Assembly: GCA_947383835.1 (NCBI GenBank)
Contig: CANDEV010000028.1
Location: forward strand, 1-20,655
DNA length: 20,655 nt
Direction: 5' to 3'
Source: an uncultured Clostridia bacterium
GTDB lineage: Bacteria; Bacillota; Clostridia; Oscillospirales; Ruminococcaceae
Part shown: one piece after another, positions 8,169 through 15,925 of the stretch
Numbering within the stretch: the first letter of the stretch is position 1
Layout of the letters: every line of letters begins with the position of its first letter
Made by a program: the position numbers and the translations under genes
The notes under the pieces: model-generated
Told to the model about the DNA's origin: nothing
The model's database searches: none
The model's input: only the letters and a program-made list of their open reading frames with translations

Positions 8169-8523
8169 GGTTATCAGCCCCATTGTTTATTCTGTCCAAA
8201 AGTTCTTCTTTGGTAATTCCAACATTCAGAGCCTCCTCTACAGCCCTGTCAAAATCCTCCAATGCGGACTCCTTTACCGTGTCCGTGCCGATGTTGGAAA
8301 CAAAGCTGCCCCGTCCCGCAAGGGAGTATATCACTTTGTCCCGTTCCAAAAGTTGGAATGCCTTGGACACCGTGTTGGGGTTTACTCCCAGCTCCTTTGC
8401 AAGCTCGCGGACGCTGGGCAGCTTGTCATTTGGTTTAAGCTCGTGCCTAAGAATAAGCTCCACTACCTTTTTGTAAAGCTGCTCATAGATCGGAGTCCTG
8501 CTTTGCAGATCAATATTGTACAT
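8155..8523 (-). CDS. GntR-family transcriptional regulator, YtrA subfamily
   Basis: The 122-residue protein is a winged-helix DNA-binding domain (about 10-77) with a short helical C-terminal tail and no large effector domain, as in the YtrA branch of GntR. The motif LPSVRELAKELGVNPNTVSKAF (35-56, here cited by ends) is the recognition helix-turn-helix. It heads the operon and probably represses it through the palindrome at 8677-8703. The ATG at 8521-8523 matches the usual family N-terminus (MYNIDLQSRTPIYEQ) and has AAAGGGTG upstream. A second in-frame ATG at 8661, with a better Shine-Dalgarno and a normal-length leader, would add 46 residues; see findings. Confidence 0.93.
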   Translation of the reverse strand: MYNIDLQSRTPIYEQLYKKVVELILRHELKPNDKLPSVRELAKELGVNPNTVSKAFQLLERDKVIYSLAGRGSFVSNIGTDTVKESALEDFDRAVEEALNVGITKEELLDRINNGADNHDKG

Positions 8524-8676
8524 ATTATTCACCCTTTCTTTAATAGCATTAAAAATTTCTCCTGCAATTCCCGAACCGACCGAAACCGAATATTGGGGAA
8601 TGCGCCGTCTTTTAGCCAGCAGGTCGTCCCTGCCGAAGCCTTCTACCGCATAAAAAATCATTGGACACCTCTCCCT

Positions 8677-8703
8677 AACTGTACTAATCGTTGTAATACA
8701 GTT
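8677..8703 (-). promoter_or_regulatory. Palindromic operator overlapping the GntR operon promoter
   Basis: Two 10-bp arms (AACTGTACTA and TAATACAGTT on the plus strand, nine of ten positions symmetrical) flank a 7-bp centre. The site begins in the -10 box and covers the transcription start. This is the expected place for a GntR repressor to block RNA polymerase, so autorepression is likely. Confidence 0.75.
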
Positions 8704-8729
8704 ATAACACATAATACAGCAAATGTCAA
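8701..8729 (-). promoter_or_regulatory. Promoter of the GntR/VanY/ABC operon
   Basis: On the minus strand TTGACA (8724-8729) and TATAAC (8701-8706) are 17 bp apart, five to six of six matches in each box. The start is expected near 8694. Confidence 0.9.
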
Positions 8730-8767
8730 GAAGAAATTTGATTTGTAACCAAATTGTAATAATTCTA

Positions 8768-8870
8768 ATACTAATTTGCTCCTAAAAGCGTAGGTAAAAA
8801 ATCTGCACAAAAATCATACGCGCAAATTTTTGCTTGATTTTTTACACGCTTTTTAGTCGCAAATTAGTAT
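8768..8870. repeat. Long imperfect palindrome, 103 bp, between the GntR operon and the FN3 gene
   Basis: The ends are a perfect inverted repeat (ACTAATTTGC at left, GCAAATTAGT at right). Complementarity continues inward through CTAAAA, GCGT and TAAAAAATC with small mismatches, and the centre is also nearly self-complementary. The whole unit could fold as one long hairpin in either strand. The 8524-8927 region contains no protein gene I can support. Besides this element it holds the GntR leader, promoter and operator, and the FN3-gene terminator. It has no transposase and could be a small palindromic repeat family (MITE- or REP-like). Confidence 0.7.
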
Positions 8871-8880
8871 AATCTCCAAT

Positions 8881-8913
8881 AAAAAATGTCCCCCTAACTT
8901 AATAGGGGGACAT
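8881..8913 (-). terminator. Intrinsic terminator of the FN3 surface-protein gene
   Basis: An 11-bp stem (8886-8896 with 8903-8913, containing five consecutive C/G pairs) and a 6-base loop are followed on the minus strand by a run of T. It lies just downstream of the stop at 8928. Confidence 0.93.
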
Positions 8914-8927
8914 AACTCTGTTAAATT

Positions 8928-11900
8928 TTATCTTTTTGTAACACTCTTTATGTGGTAACGCTTTGAACCGCTTTGTACAATTCTAAGCTTGCGGTTGTTC
9001 GGCAGTATATCGGGCAGAGCCGTAAAAAGAAGTACTCCCGAATTAAATGTGTCGGAAAATCCTGTATCCATAAGACCGCCGCCGGACGCTACGTCCTGAA
9101 TATGCTCCTTGTAAATTACAAAGGCATACGGTGAGAAGCTTGAGCACTTAAACTGAACGCACCAAACATTGTCAATATCAACGATAGCGCATGGCAGAAC
9201 CTCAAGCTGACGGTCGTAACCGCTGTACCAGTCCTCCGCCAAAGTGATCTGCTCGGTATCATCCGGAATATCACCGATGTGCACCACCGTGATGTAGTCG
9301 CGGTAAGCAATAAGCCTGTCGGGAACCGGCATGGTTATCGTAACTGTGTAGCCGTCCTCGGGATCGACCTCAATGTAAGTGTTTTCCCGATAAATGCTTA
9401 TATCAAATGGATAAATAATAAAGCTTGAAAGACCGTTCGCATAGTTTTTCAGCACGTCCCTTACAGCCTGAGTAGACTCTCTGTTAGTGGAGAAGTAAAC
9501 ATCAACGGACTCGTCAAAAGCGCCGTGATTAGACACCGCAGTAATATACTCGCTGTGCGAAATGCCGTACGGAGCAGTACCCTTAACGATAAGCTCATGA
9601 TCCATGTCCGTAATAGAGCCTGTTGTCGGTATTGCTGTTACAGACATTGAATAATCGCCGTAAAAACGCTTGCCGTTTATATTTTTGTAAGGAGCGACCA
9701 TGTATGTGTACTGCTTGCCGTTTTTCAGACCGACATGGGAATAGCTGGTCTTTGAAGTAACCGTGATAGGCTCAAATTCCATGGTGGAACTGTTATAAAG
9801 GTAAACAACATAGCCTTCCGCGCCCTTAACAGCAGTCCATGTAAGGTCGATCTGGCGGTTTCCGGCAGTTGCCGTAAGGTCAACGGCAGAATTAAGAGAA
9901 ATACCTATCGTAACAGTTTTGGATTCGGAAGGATTACTGTATGTTCTCGAGCCGTTTACCGTTTTGTAAGCGGTAACATAATATGTCCAAATATCGCCAT
10001 TGGAAAGGTCGGAATGAGTATATGTAAGCTTGCTGACATCGAACTGATAATATCTTCCGCCGGATGAAGCGTGGATAATGTATCCCTCCGCGCCCTTAAC
10101 GGCAGTCCATTTCATGTCAACCTGTCCGTCCTTTGTTGTTACTGTGAAGTCCTTCGGCGCGTCCAAAACCGAGCCGACCATCTGCTTTATCGTAACAGAT
10201 TCGGGACCGTTTACGATCTTGCCGTTTACTTCCTTATATGCAACGACCTTGTATTCGTACACGTCGCCGTTATTGAGACCCGTATGAGTAAAAGGAGATT
10301 TGCTGACATCAATGGTGTTAAACGTTCCGCTGCCAAGCTTGCGGTACATGAGAGTATAGCCCTTAGCGCCCTTAACGGCAGTCCAGGATATTGTGATTGC
10401 GCCGTCAACAGTTGTGGCTTTCAGATCCTGCGGAGTGCCCAATTCCTCGCCGACCTTGATCGAAGCGGGAGTTGATAAGCCGCTTTCATCGTCCTTGCCG
10501 TTTACCGTCTTAAACGCCATTACACGATAAGTATATACATCGCCGTTCGTAAGACCTGTCTGCGTAAATGTAGGCTTTGTCACTTTAAACTCATCGGTAA
10601 CACCCGAACCGTCCTTAGTTGAGTAGAGCACATATCCTGTCGCGCCAGGTACGGCAGTCCACGTTGCGGTGATTTCGCCGTCCTTTGTGGTAAGCTTCAG
10701 ATCCTGCGGAGTAGCGATCTCCGTGCCGATTTTTATGGAGTAAGGCTCGGAAAGATTGCCCAAAACCTTTTGGCTTTCCTGCGGTCTGCCGGGAATAGGA
10801 ATCTCCTTGTAAGCGGCAACCCGATAGGTATAACGATAGCCGTTATTAATATTTCTGTGAGTATAGGACGTTCCTGTAATGCCCTTAAGCGTTCCGCTCT
10901 TATTGGACGGATCGTCGCTTTCGTAGTACAGGTCGTAACCTTTAGCTCCCGAAACAGCCTGCCATGTAATAGTAGCCTGACCGTCGGTAGTTGTTACATT
11001 TGTAATTATCGGAGTGTCAATACGAGTGCCGACAGTTGCCTCAGCAGGGAAAGACCACTGCGTTGTGACAGGATTGACCTTTTGGGTAGTTCCGTCAGGC
11101 AAGGTTTGTTCGGTATCCATATTTACAATACCGCGTATACAATATCTGTAGCTGTCGCTGTAGTTAAGCCCTTTATGAATATAAGTAGTTGTGTTAGAGT
11201 TGTAAATGACCGAGACCTGCTTATCAGCCGCTATTGGCACTGTTTTGTTTTCTCCGTCATGAGTACCTGTTTGAGTTATTTCGATCTCATATGCCTCTGC
11301 ACCGCTGATAGGATCCCACGTGATCGTTACCTGATCGTCTGTAATAGAAAGATTTGGTACGGGGGGCTTTATTTTCTTGAAGCTTTCAAGAGAAAACGTT
11401 GTAAAAGCTCTTGAATAACCCTTTGCATAAAGTTTATCCTTAATTACCGATGTAGAAGTATCTATATTCTTATAAGCAACTGCGTAGTAATAATATGTCT
11501 TTCCCTCTACAATATCAATATCGGAGTAAGTAGTCTCATTTTTAGTAAATTCATGAATAAGCTTTAAATTATGAAGCGCGGAAGTATCGCCGCTGATCTT
11601 ATCCAAAGCCCATTCCGCAAACGTGTTAAAGCCGGTTCCGTCAGCCGCGTCGCTTTTCAGCTCTTGACTTTCTGTTCTGAAAAGTAATATTCCGTCATAA
11701 TTTTGACTGCTCTGACCGGTGACGCCTCCGCGTTTGATTGTAATTTCATAGAATTTTTTGCCTGTCGTCGAAACGGCTTGCGCTGCTTCTATAGCCGGTG
11801 TTTGCGGAGCGGTGTATAAGTCTTTTGCATTACCTACAGGCTGACTTCCGCTTGTGATCATTCCGGGGTTAGATGTACTGTAAGAAGTATTACCCCAGTT

Positions 11901-13121
11901 CACCTTATATGCTTCAACATAAAATTGATAATACAGACCCGCTGAAACATTAACAGGAAGCATATAATTATCTCCGCTTTCGGTCAATTTACTTCCGTTG
12001 CCTACAGGGTATTCCGTAGCACTCCAAGAATTTCCGCTGTCTGTACTGATATGTACGCGATAACCCGTCGCGTCTTTATCTGTATCCGGAGCGTTTCCTC
12101 CCGCCTGTTTAACTTTATCCCACTGGAGATAAACGGTAGAATCATAAGAATACGGTTCATTATCAAAGTTCTTATAGCTGCCGTCAACATCTTTATACAT
12201 AATATTAAGATTTGGCATTTTTAAAGAAGCGTTAAATTTAAGACCCGTTACTGTTGCCGACTGGCGTTTAATTTGCCCTAATTCAATAGGGTCTCTTACG
12301 CTTGTCGGAGCAACTATATATTTTTTGTCATCATCGGTTGATGTCGGAGACAACTGAAAGTGCCAAACCGCCATAGTACTTACAGGTATTATCTCAACAG
12401 TATAGTCACCGTCATCTTTAGGTAAACCGGAAATAATAAGCTCAGTATCTTTTCCATTGTTTTTACTAACTACCTCAGCACCGCTGGCTTTCTTTATTAT
12501 AACTTGATAGTGATCAAGAATTACATTGGTGGAATAGCTGTTTAATGTTTTTCCGTCCATATCTTTATGGTTACAGGAAGATATTACATCGTACTCCCAA
12601 TTCAGTTTGAGCGCTCCGTTAGCCGTTGTGTACTGAATATTTTTTACCGTAACACATTGCTCGGCATGAACAGCTTCATCATATAAGTACGCGTCACCCT
12701 CATTGCCTGCGCTTTCAAGTTTGGGAACAAGATGATAAATTTTGCCATCAATTCCGTCAACTGTAATACTCGATGACGAATCCGCCGCCCTCGCAGTAAC
12801 ACCCAAATCAATACTAAGCTCCGGCGCAACCATAAGCACAAACGCCGCCGCAAGAACCGCGGAAAGCACTCTGCCGATAAAAGGCTTCTTGATATAGACA
12901 ATTTCGTCCTGTCTGCGGGACTTCGGCTTTCTTTCGGGCATTTTTATACCCAAAAAGTTCCCGTTCCTGTCGGAAAGAGCCATACCCATCCTGCAAACCG
13001 TGCCGTACCACAGCTTGACAAAAGCCGCCGCGATCACGCAGGGCAGCCACATCAGCTTGTTTTCGCTGCGTTTCTTTCTTAATTTTTGAAGTATATTCTT
13101 TTTAGTATTAAAATCAACCAT
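8928..13121 (-). CDS. Large secreted protein with tandem fibronectin type III-like repeats
   Basis: The 1397-residue protein is probably exported to the cell surface. At least six tandem FN3-like modules of ~90-115 residues cover about 585-1170, each with a W-T/D-A/P-V-x-GAxGY core and a Y-x-Y-x-V-x-A-Y/F-K strand. Less regular modules probably fill 150-580. The N-terminus is odd: a hydrophobic stretch near 24-40, a basic stretch (61-79), then a second hydrophobic segment (81-100) leading to an ARA-AD signal-peptidase-like site near 112. The C-terminal ~220 residues form a separate domain ending in a basic tail with no LPxTG motif. GGAGGG sits 5 bases before the ATG. It has its own promoter and terminator. 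Adhesion or carbohydrate or cell contact is plausible, but no catalytic domain is recognised. Confidence 0.93.
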   Translation of the reverse strand: MVDFNTKKNILQKLRKKRSENKLMWLPCVIAAAFVKLWYGTVCRMGMALSDRNGNFLGIKMPERKPKSRRQDEIVYIKKPFIGRVLSAVLAAAFVLMVAPELSIDLGVTARAADSSSSITVDGIDGKIYHLVPKLESAGNEGDAYLYDEAVHAEQCVTVKNIQYTTANGALKLNWEYDVISSCNHKDMDGKTLNSYSTNVILDHYQVIIKKASGAEVVSKNNGKDTELIISGLPKDDGDYTVEIIPVSTMAVWHFQLSPTSTDDDKKYIVAPTSVRDPIELGQIKRQSATVTGLKFNASLKMPNLNIMYKDVDGSYKNFDNEPYSYDSTVYLQWDKVKQAGGNAPDTDKDATGYRVHISTDSGNSWSATEYPVGNGSKLTESGDNYMLPVNVSAGLYYQFYVEAYKVNWGNTSYSTSNPGMITSGSQPVGNAKDLYTAPQTPAIEAAQAVSTTGKKFYEITIKRGGVTGQSSQNYDGILLFRTESQELKSDAADGTGFNTFAEWALDKISGDTSALHNLKLIHEFTKNETTYSDIDIVEGKTYYYYAVAYKNIDTSTSVIKDKLYAKGYSRAFTTFSLESFKKIKPPVPNLSITDDQVTITWDPISGAEAYEIEITQTGTHDGENKTVPIAADKQVSVIYNSNTTTYIHKGLNYSDSYRYCIRGIVNMDTEQTLPDGTTQKVNPVTTQWSFPAEATVGTRIDTPIITNVTTTDGQATITWQAVSGAKGYDLYYESDDPSNKSGTLKGITGTSYTHRNINNGYRYTYRVAAYKEIPIPGRPQESQKVLGNLSEPYSIKIGTEIATPQDLKLTTKDGEITATWTAVPGATGYVLYSTKDGSGVTDEFKVTKPTFTQTGLTNGDVYTYRVMAFKTVNGKDDESGLSTPASIKVGEELGTPQDLKATTVDGAITISWTAVKGAKGYTLMYRKLGSGTFNTIDVSKSPFTHTGLNNGDVYEYKVVAYKEVNGKIVNGPESVTIKQMVGSVLDAPKDFTVTTKDGQVDMKWTAVKGAEGYIIHASSGGRYYQFDVSKLTYTHSDLSNGDIWTYYVTAYKTVNGSRTYSNPSESKTVTIGISLNSAVDLTATAGNRQIDLTWTAVKGAEGYVVYLYNSSTMEFEPITVTSKTSYSHVGLKNGKQYTYMVAPYKNINGKRFYGDYSMSVTAIPTTGSITDMDHELIVKGTAPYGISHSEYITAVSNHGAFDESVDVYFSTNRESTQAVRDVLKNYANGLSSFIIYPFDISIYRENTYIEVDPEDGYTVTITMPVPDRLIAYRDYITVVHIGDIPDDTEQITLAEDWYSGYDRQLEVLPCAIVDIDNVWCVQFKCSSFSPYAFVIYKEHIQDVASGGGLMDTGFSDTFNSGVLLFTALPDILPNNRKLRIVQSGSKRYHIKSVTKR
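9612..11369 (-). repeat. Six tandem FN3-coding repeats
   Basis: The coding DNA of the FN3 modules repeats with a period of about 268-355 bp. A conserved segment encoding W-TAVKGA-GY recurs near 9823, 10091, 10371, 10643, 10947 and 11302. The four nearest the C-terminus are the most alike, suggesting recent internal duplication. Confidence 0.85.
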
Positions 13122-13188
13122 ATATACCCTCCGGAATAAGTTATTTTATAAGTAAAAACAATTCCAACCGGAACCTCTATGTCCTTAT

Positions 13189-13217
13189 ATTATATCACAT
13201 TCCTGCCAAAAAGTAAA
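13189..13217 (-). promoter_or_regulatory. Promoter of the FN3 surface-protein gene
   Basis: On the minus strand TTTACT (13212-13217) and a perfect TATAAT (13189-13194) are separated by 17 bp. Transcription would start near 13182, about 60 bases before the ATG. No intrinsic terminator is seen between sfsA and this promoter, so readthrough from the upstream operon is possible. Confidence 0.8.
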
Positions 13218-13290
13218 GCAGTTTGAACACATCATTTTGCACAAATTTATATATTTTTTACTGTGATTTGCATAAACATATGAACATAAT

Positions 13291-13962
13291 TTACAATTTT
13301 ATGCAGACAGGGCTGTCTATCTCCATACTGTCGGGAGTGACCTTACAGTCGTACGCCAGCAGCTTTACTCCCGCTTGGGACGCCTCCCTTAACGCCTCAC
13401 CAAATTCAGGATGAGTCTCGTTGTTCGGTGTAAAGTATTTTACCTTTCCCATTTGCACCACAAACAGCAGATACCCCTCATAGCCGTTTTTTACGCACTC
13501 CGCAAGCTCCCGAACGTGCTTCAGCCCCCGCTCTGTCGGCGCGTCGGGGAACATCACAACTCCCTCGTTTTCAAGAGTAACTCCTTTTACTTCCAGTAGT
13601 ATTTTTCTGTTGTTTTCCTCTATGTAAAAATCAAACCTCGAATTCCCGTATGTATACTCCGGTCTTATTATGCTTTCCGGAAAAATTTTCGGCAAAAATT
13701 CCCCTGCAGCAAGGTTGGGGGCATAGCTGTCCATGTTTATGAGCCACTGACCCTTTTCCACCGCCACAAGGTCGTATTTCGTCTTTCTTTCCGGATTTTT
13801 CGCTTTATCAAGATAAACAGTGCAGCCGGGAACAAGCAGCTCCCTGCACCGTCCCGTGTTCTTTACGTGACAGACTTCCTCCCTGCCGTCGATTTCAACG
13901 TGTGCAACAAAGCGGTTTGGACGTGCCAAAAACCTGCCCCTCACAATATTTTCGTACCTCAT
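13291..13962 (-). CDS. sfsA: SfsA family protein (sugar fermentation stimulation A)
   Basis: The 223-residue protein matches the SfsA family in length and motifs: NTGRCREL (35-42), a nuclease-like core with D111 and EVKG (E124, K126), and FPDAPTERGLKHVREL (138-153). In E. coli SfsA was named for an effect on maltose metabolism; the fold is of the PD-(D/E)xK nuclease type with an OB-like N-terminal part that binds DNA. The in vivo role is uncertain. The ATG at 13962 is preferred because GGGTG lies about 6 bases upstream; a GTG at 13971 is possible. It is the last gene of the PilZ-ParA-ComFB operon, starting 12 bp after the ComFB-like gene. Its membership may be positional only. Confidence 0.95.
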   Translation of the reverse strand: MRYENIVRGRFLARPNRFVAHVEIDGREEVCHVKNTGRCRELLVPGCTVYLDKAKNPERKTKYDLVAVEKGQWLINMDSYAPNLAAGEFLPKIFPESIIRPEYTYGNSRFDFYIEENNRKILLEVKGVTLENEGVVMFPDAPTERGLKHVRELAECVKNGYEGYLLFVVQMGKVKYFTPNNETHPEFGEALREASQAGVKLLAYDCKVTPDSMEIDSPVCIKL

Positions 13963-13974
13963 ATGCCGCACCCG

Positions 13975-14373
13975 CTATGCATCGTGCCTCGGCAGCTTTT
14001 TTCTTTTCAAAGCCAGCCTTATAAGAGCAAAAAGCACCTCTCTGCGGCTCTGCTGCTTCATTTTTTCGGCACGCTTAACGTCGTCCTTGTTATTTATCCT
14101 TATCTTAAGCGTGGGAGTTACCTCCAACGCCTCCGTCATGGCGTCCGCGTAGCAGACCCCGCACTTGCAGCACTGAAACCTCGTCAGCACCCGCGGCAGA
14201 AGCTCAGTGACAAGCTCTCCCGTAATGTCTATCTCCGTGCCCTTTGAGAGGCTCGCGCTTTTGGAGGTTATTTTTTTTACCTTGAATTCCGAGTCGAGGA
14301 TAGGGTTTCCCGCAGTCTTTTTTCCCGTCAGCAGGCGCATAACAGCGTCCGTTTTATTCGTTTTCGCCGCCAT
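13975..14373 (-). CDS. ComFB-like protein
   Basis: The 132-residue cytosolic protein has a basic, variable N-terminus, then a ComFB-like core (about 48-93): a helix ELVTELLPRVL, a cysteine cluster CCKCGVC (68-74) followed by D77, and a hydrophobic strand. The C-terminal 35 residues are rich in Lys/Arg. ComFB was named from the B. subtilis comF operon; cyanobacterial members have been reported as cyclic-di-GMP receptors, and the cysteine cluster suggests zinc binding in some members. The ribosome binding site AGGAAGGAT precedes the ATG. It starts 14 bp after the ParA-like gene. Assignment rests on the cysteine pattern and helix context; a profile search would settle it. Confidence 0.72.
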   Translation of the reverse strand: MAAKTNKTDAVMRLLTGKKTAGNPILDSEFKVKKITSKSASLSKGTEIDITGELVTELLPRVLTRFQCCKCGVCYADAMTEALEVTPTLKIRINNKDDVKRAEKMKQQSRREVLFALIRLALKRKKLPRHDA

Positions 14374-14387
14374 TTTTCATATCCTTC

Positions 14388-15182
14388 CTATTTGGCAAAT
14401 AAACTCCTGCCCTTTTTCTTAGATACTATTATTTCGGGGTACAGCGACTCCGCAAGCTTAACATAGTCCTTAGCCGCGCGGCAGGTAGGCGAATAAGTTG
14501 TAATTACCTCCTGATGAGCGGGAGCCTCCGCAACAGCAACCGAAACGGATATCTTGTTCTCCAAAACCACCGTGTGGAGCTGCTCCGCAACTATCTCCAC
14601 CATTTCGGCGACCTCCGTTGCAAGCTGCTGCTTTGCAACATATTTTGTCAGCAGAATGCCGCGTATATTCAGCTTTTTGTTGTAATATTTCTTCACCGCC
14701 AGAATAGTCTGTTTAAGCTGCGCAATTCCCTGCAGAGACAATATCTCGGGGGTCATGGGGATAATAAGATCGTCCGCAGCGGTATAGGCGTTTATGGTAA
14801 GTATTGACAAAGCAGGCGGCGTGTCGATAATAATATAATCGTAAGCCTCGCGGATAGTCAGCAAAATTTCCTTAAGAATAAACTCCCTGCGGTTGGAGGT
14901 AAGCTCAAGCTCGCTGCCCGAAAGCAAAATATTCGAGGTTATAACATCGCATATATCCGTGGTCTTTATAGCACGTCTTATGTTGCACTTTCCCGTCATA
15001 ACGTCATGGATAGTGTACCCCTCGTCCTCCGCGCCCAAAGAAAAGGAAAGATTTCCCTGCGGATCCATATCTATCGCAAGCACTCTCTTGTCTCTGCTTC
15101 GGAAAATACCTGTAAGGGCGGCGCAGGTAGTGGTCTTTCCAACGCCGCCTTTTTGATTTGTAACAACGATAACCTTCGCCAT
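14388..15182 (-). CDS. ParA/Soj-family ATPase without a partner ParB
   Basis: The 264-residue ATPase has the deviant Walker A KGGVGKTT (11-18, with signature lysine K11 and K16), the A' motif DMDPQGN (38-44) and Walker B YIIIDTPP (116-123). It is a full-length ParA-type protein of the kind that partitions DNA or positions complexes by an ATP-driven gradient on nucleoid or membrane. No parB, replication gene or parS-like site is next to it, so it is not an ordinary chromosome-partition pair. It lies between a PilZ-like and a ComFB-like gene in a same-strand operon, suggesting it positions or regulates a surface or signalling machine. AGGAAAT precedes the ATG at a long 11-base spacing. Confidence 0.93.
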   Translation of the reverse strand: MAKVIVVTNQKGGVGKTTTCAALTGIFRSRDKRVLAIDMDPQGNLSFSLGAEDEGYTIHDVMTGKCNIRRAIKTTDICDVITSNILLSGSELELTSNRREFILKEILLTIREAYDYIIIDTPPALSILTINAYTAADDLIIPMTPEILSLQGIAQLKQTILAVKKYYNKKLNIRGILLTKYVAKQQLATEVAEMVEIVAEQLHTVVLENKISVSVAVAEAPAHQEVITTYSPTCRAAKDYVKLAESLYPEIIVSKKKGRSLFAK

Positions 15183-15197
15183 ATTATTTTAATTTCC

Positions 15198-15857
15198 TCA
15201 CTGATTCTTTTTTTCTTTGCTGCGGCGTCTGTCCCTTTCCATAAGCTGACAGTCAAAAATAAATCTCGCCAGCTTTTCCTCCTGAGCCTGGGTCACGTTA
15301 AGGAACTTGCAGCCGTAACCCTCGATATTTCCGTTTTCATCCTTCTGTATCCTGAGTATCTCTCCGAGAAGCTGCATCTCGCCGTCCAAAAAGCTGAGCA
15401 TGACCTGATCGCCGCATTCAAATGGCGAATTAGCCGAGAAGAAAACGCCTCCCAGATTGAGGTTGATAAAATGCAGCTCTATCGGGTCGTCAAACGAGAA
15501 CATCTCCTCGCCCCTTATAAAGAAAGGCGACGTACCTTCAAGGTCTACCATGATCTTGAAGCTTCTTCTGCGTTCCTGAAGCACCTCTCCCTCGCTGATA
15601 TGGAAGTTCATCTGATACTCTGTGCACAGATCGACCGTGGTTTTATATTTTACGCGTGTTCCGTCCTTGTATTCAAAAATCGCATTGATAGGCTCTCCCT
15701 TTGAGATAAGTGGGAAATCGCTGCCCTTCAGCATGACCAGATCGGTACCCTTTATCTTAAAAAAATCCTTTGGAAAATAAATAGACTTTGTTGCGAGCAG
15801 CATCTTTTCACCTGTTCCGTATATCAGAACGCGGACTATTTTATCTTTATTAATCAT
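15198..15857 (-). CDS. PilZ-domain protein, YcgR-like, with degenerate ligand motifs
   Basis: The 219-residue protein has an N-terminal YcgR-like beta domain (about 5-90) and a PilZ domain (about 95-205), the arrangement of flagellar brakes and other c-di-GMP effectors. The arginine motif reads RRSFK (97-101, the final Arg replaced by Lys). The second motif reads NLNLGG (132-137, where D/N-x-S-x-x-G is expected), so Ser is Asn. Ligand binding may thus be weak, altered or lost. The ATG at 15857 has GAGGAG 7 bases upstream; an in-frame ATG at 15872 lacks a good site. It is the first gene of the operon with ParA, ComFB-like and SfsA, and has its own promoter. Confidence 0.88.
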   Translation of the reverse strand: MINKDKIVRVLIYGTGEKMLLATKSIYFPKDFFKIKGTDLVMLKGSDFPLISKGEPINAIFEYKDGTRVKYKTTVDLCTEYQMNFHISEGEVLQERRRSFKIMVDLEGTSPFFIRGEEMFSFDDPIELHFINLNLGGVFFSANSPFECGDQVMLSFLDGEMQLLGEILRIQKDENGNIEGYGCKFLNVTQAQEEKLARFIFDCQLMERDRRRSKEKKNQ

Positions 15858-15896
15858 AAACAATCTCCTCATACCCGATTTTTTTCAATCATTTTA

Positions 15897-15925
15897 ATTA
15901 TACACAAAAATTCGCACTTTTGCAA
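15897..15925 (-). promoter_or_regulatory. Promoter of the PilZ-ParA-ComFB-SfsA operon
   Basis: On the minus strand TTGCAA (15920-15925) and TATAAT (15897-15902) are separated by 17 bp. Downstream genes follow with gaps of 12-15 bp and no terminators, so all four are probably one transcript. Confidence 0.9.

Noticed and set aside
7981..8748. Plus-strand frame of 255 codons across the VanY and GntR genes
   Set aside because: It is antisense to two motif-supported genes and runs through their operator and promoter.
13122..13290. Terminator after sfsA
   Set aside because: Only imperfect AT-rich complementarity is present, without a stable stem followed by a T-run on the minus strand.
14388..15182. 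Plasmid or integrated-element partition locus
   Set aside because: There is no parB, no replication gene, no parS-like repeats and no integrase; the operon context is chromosomal signalling.
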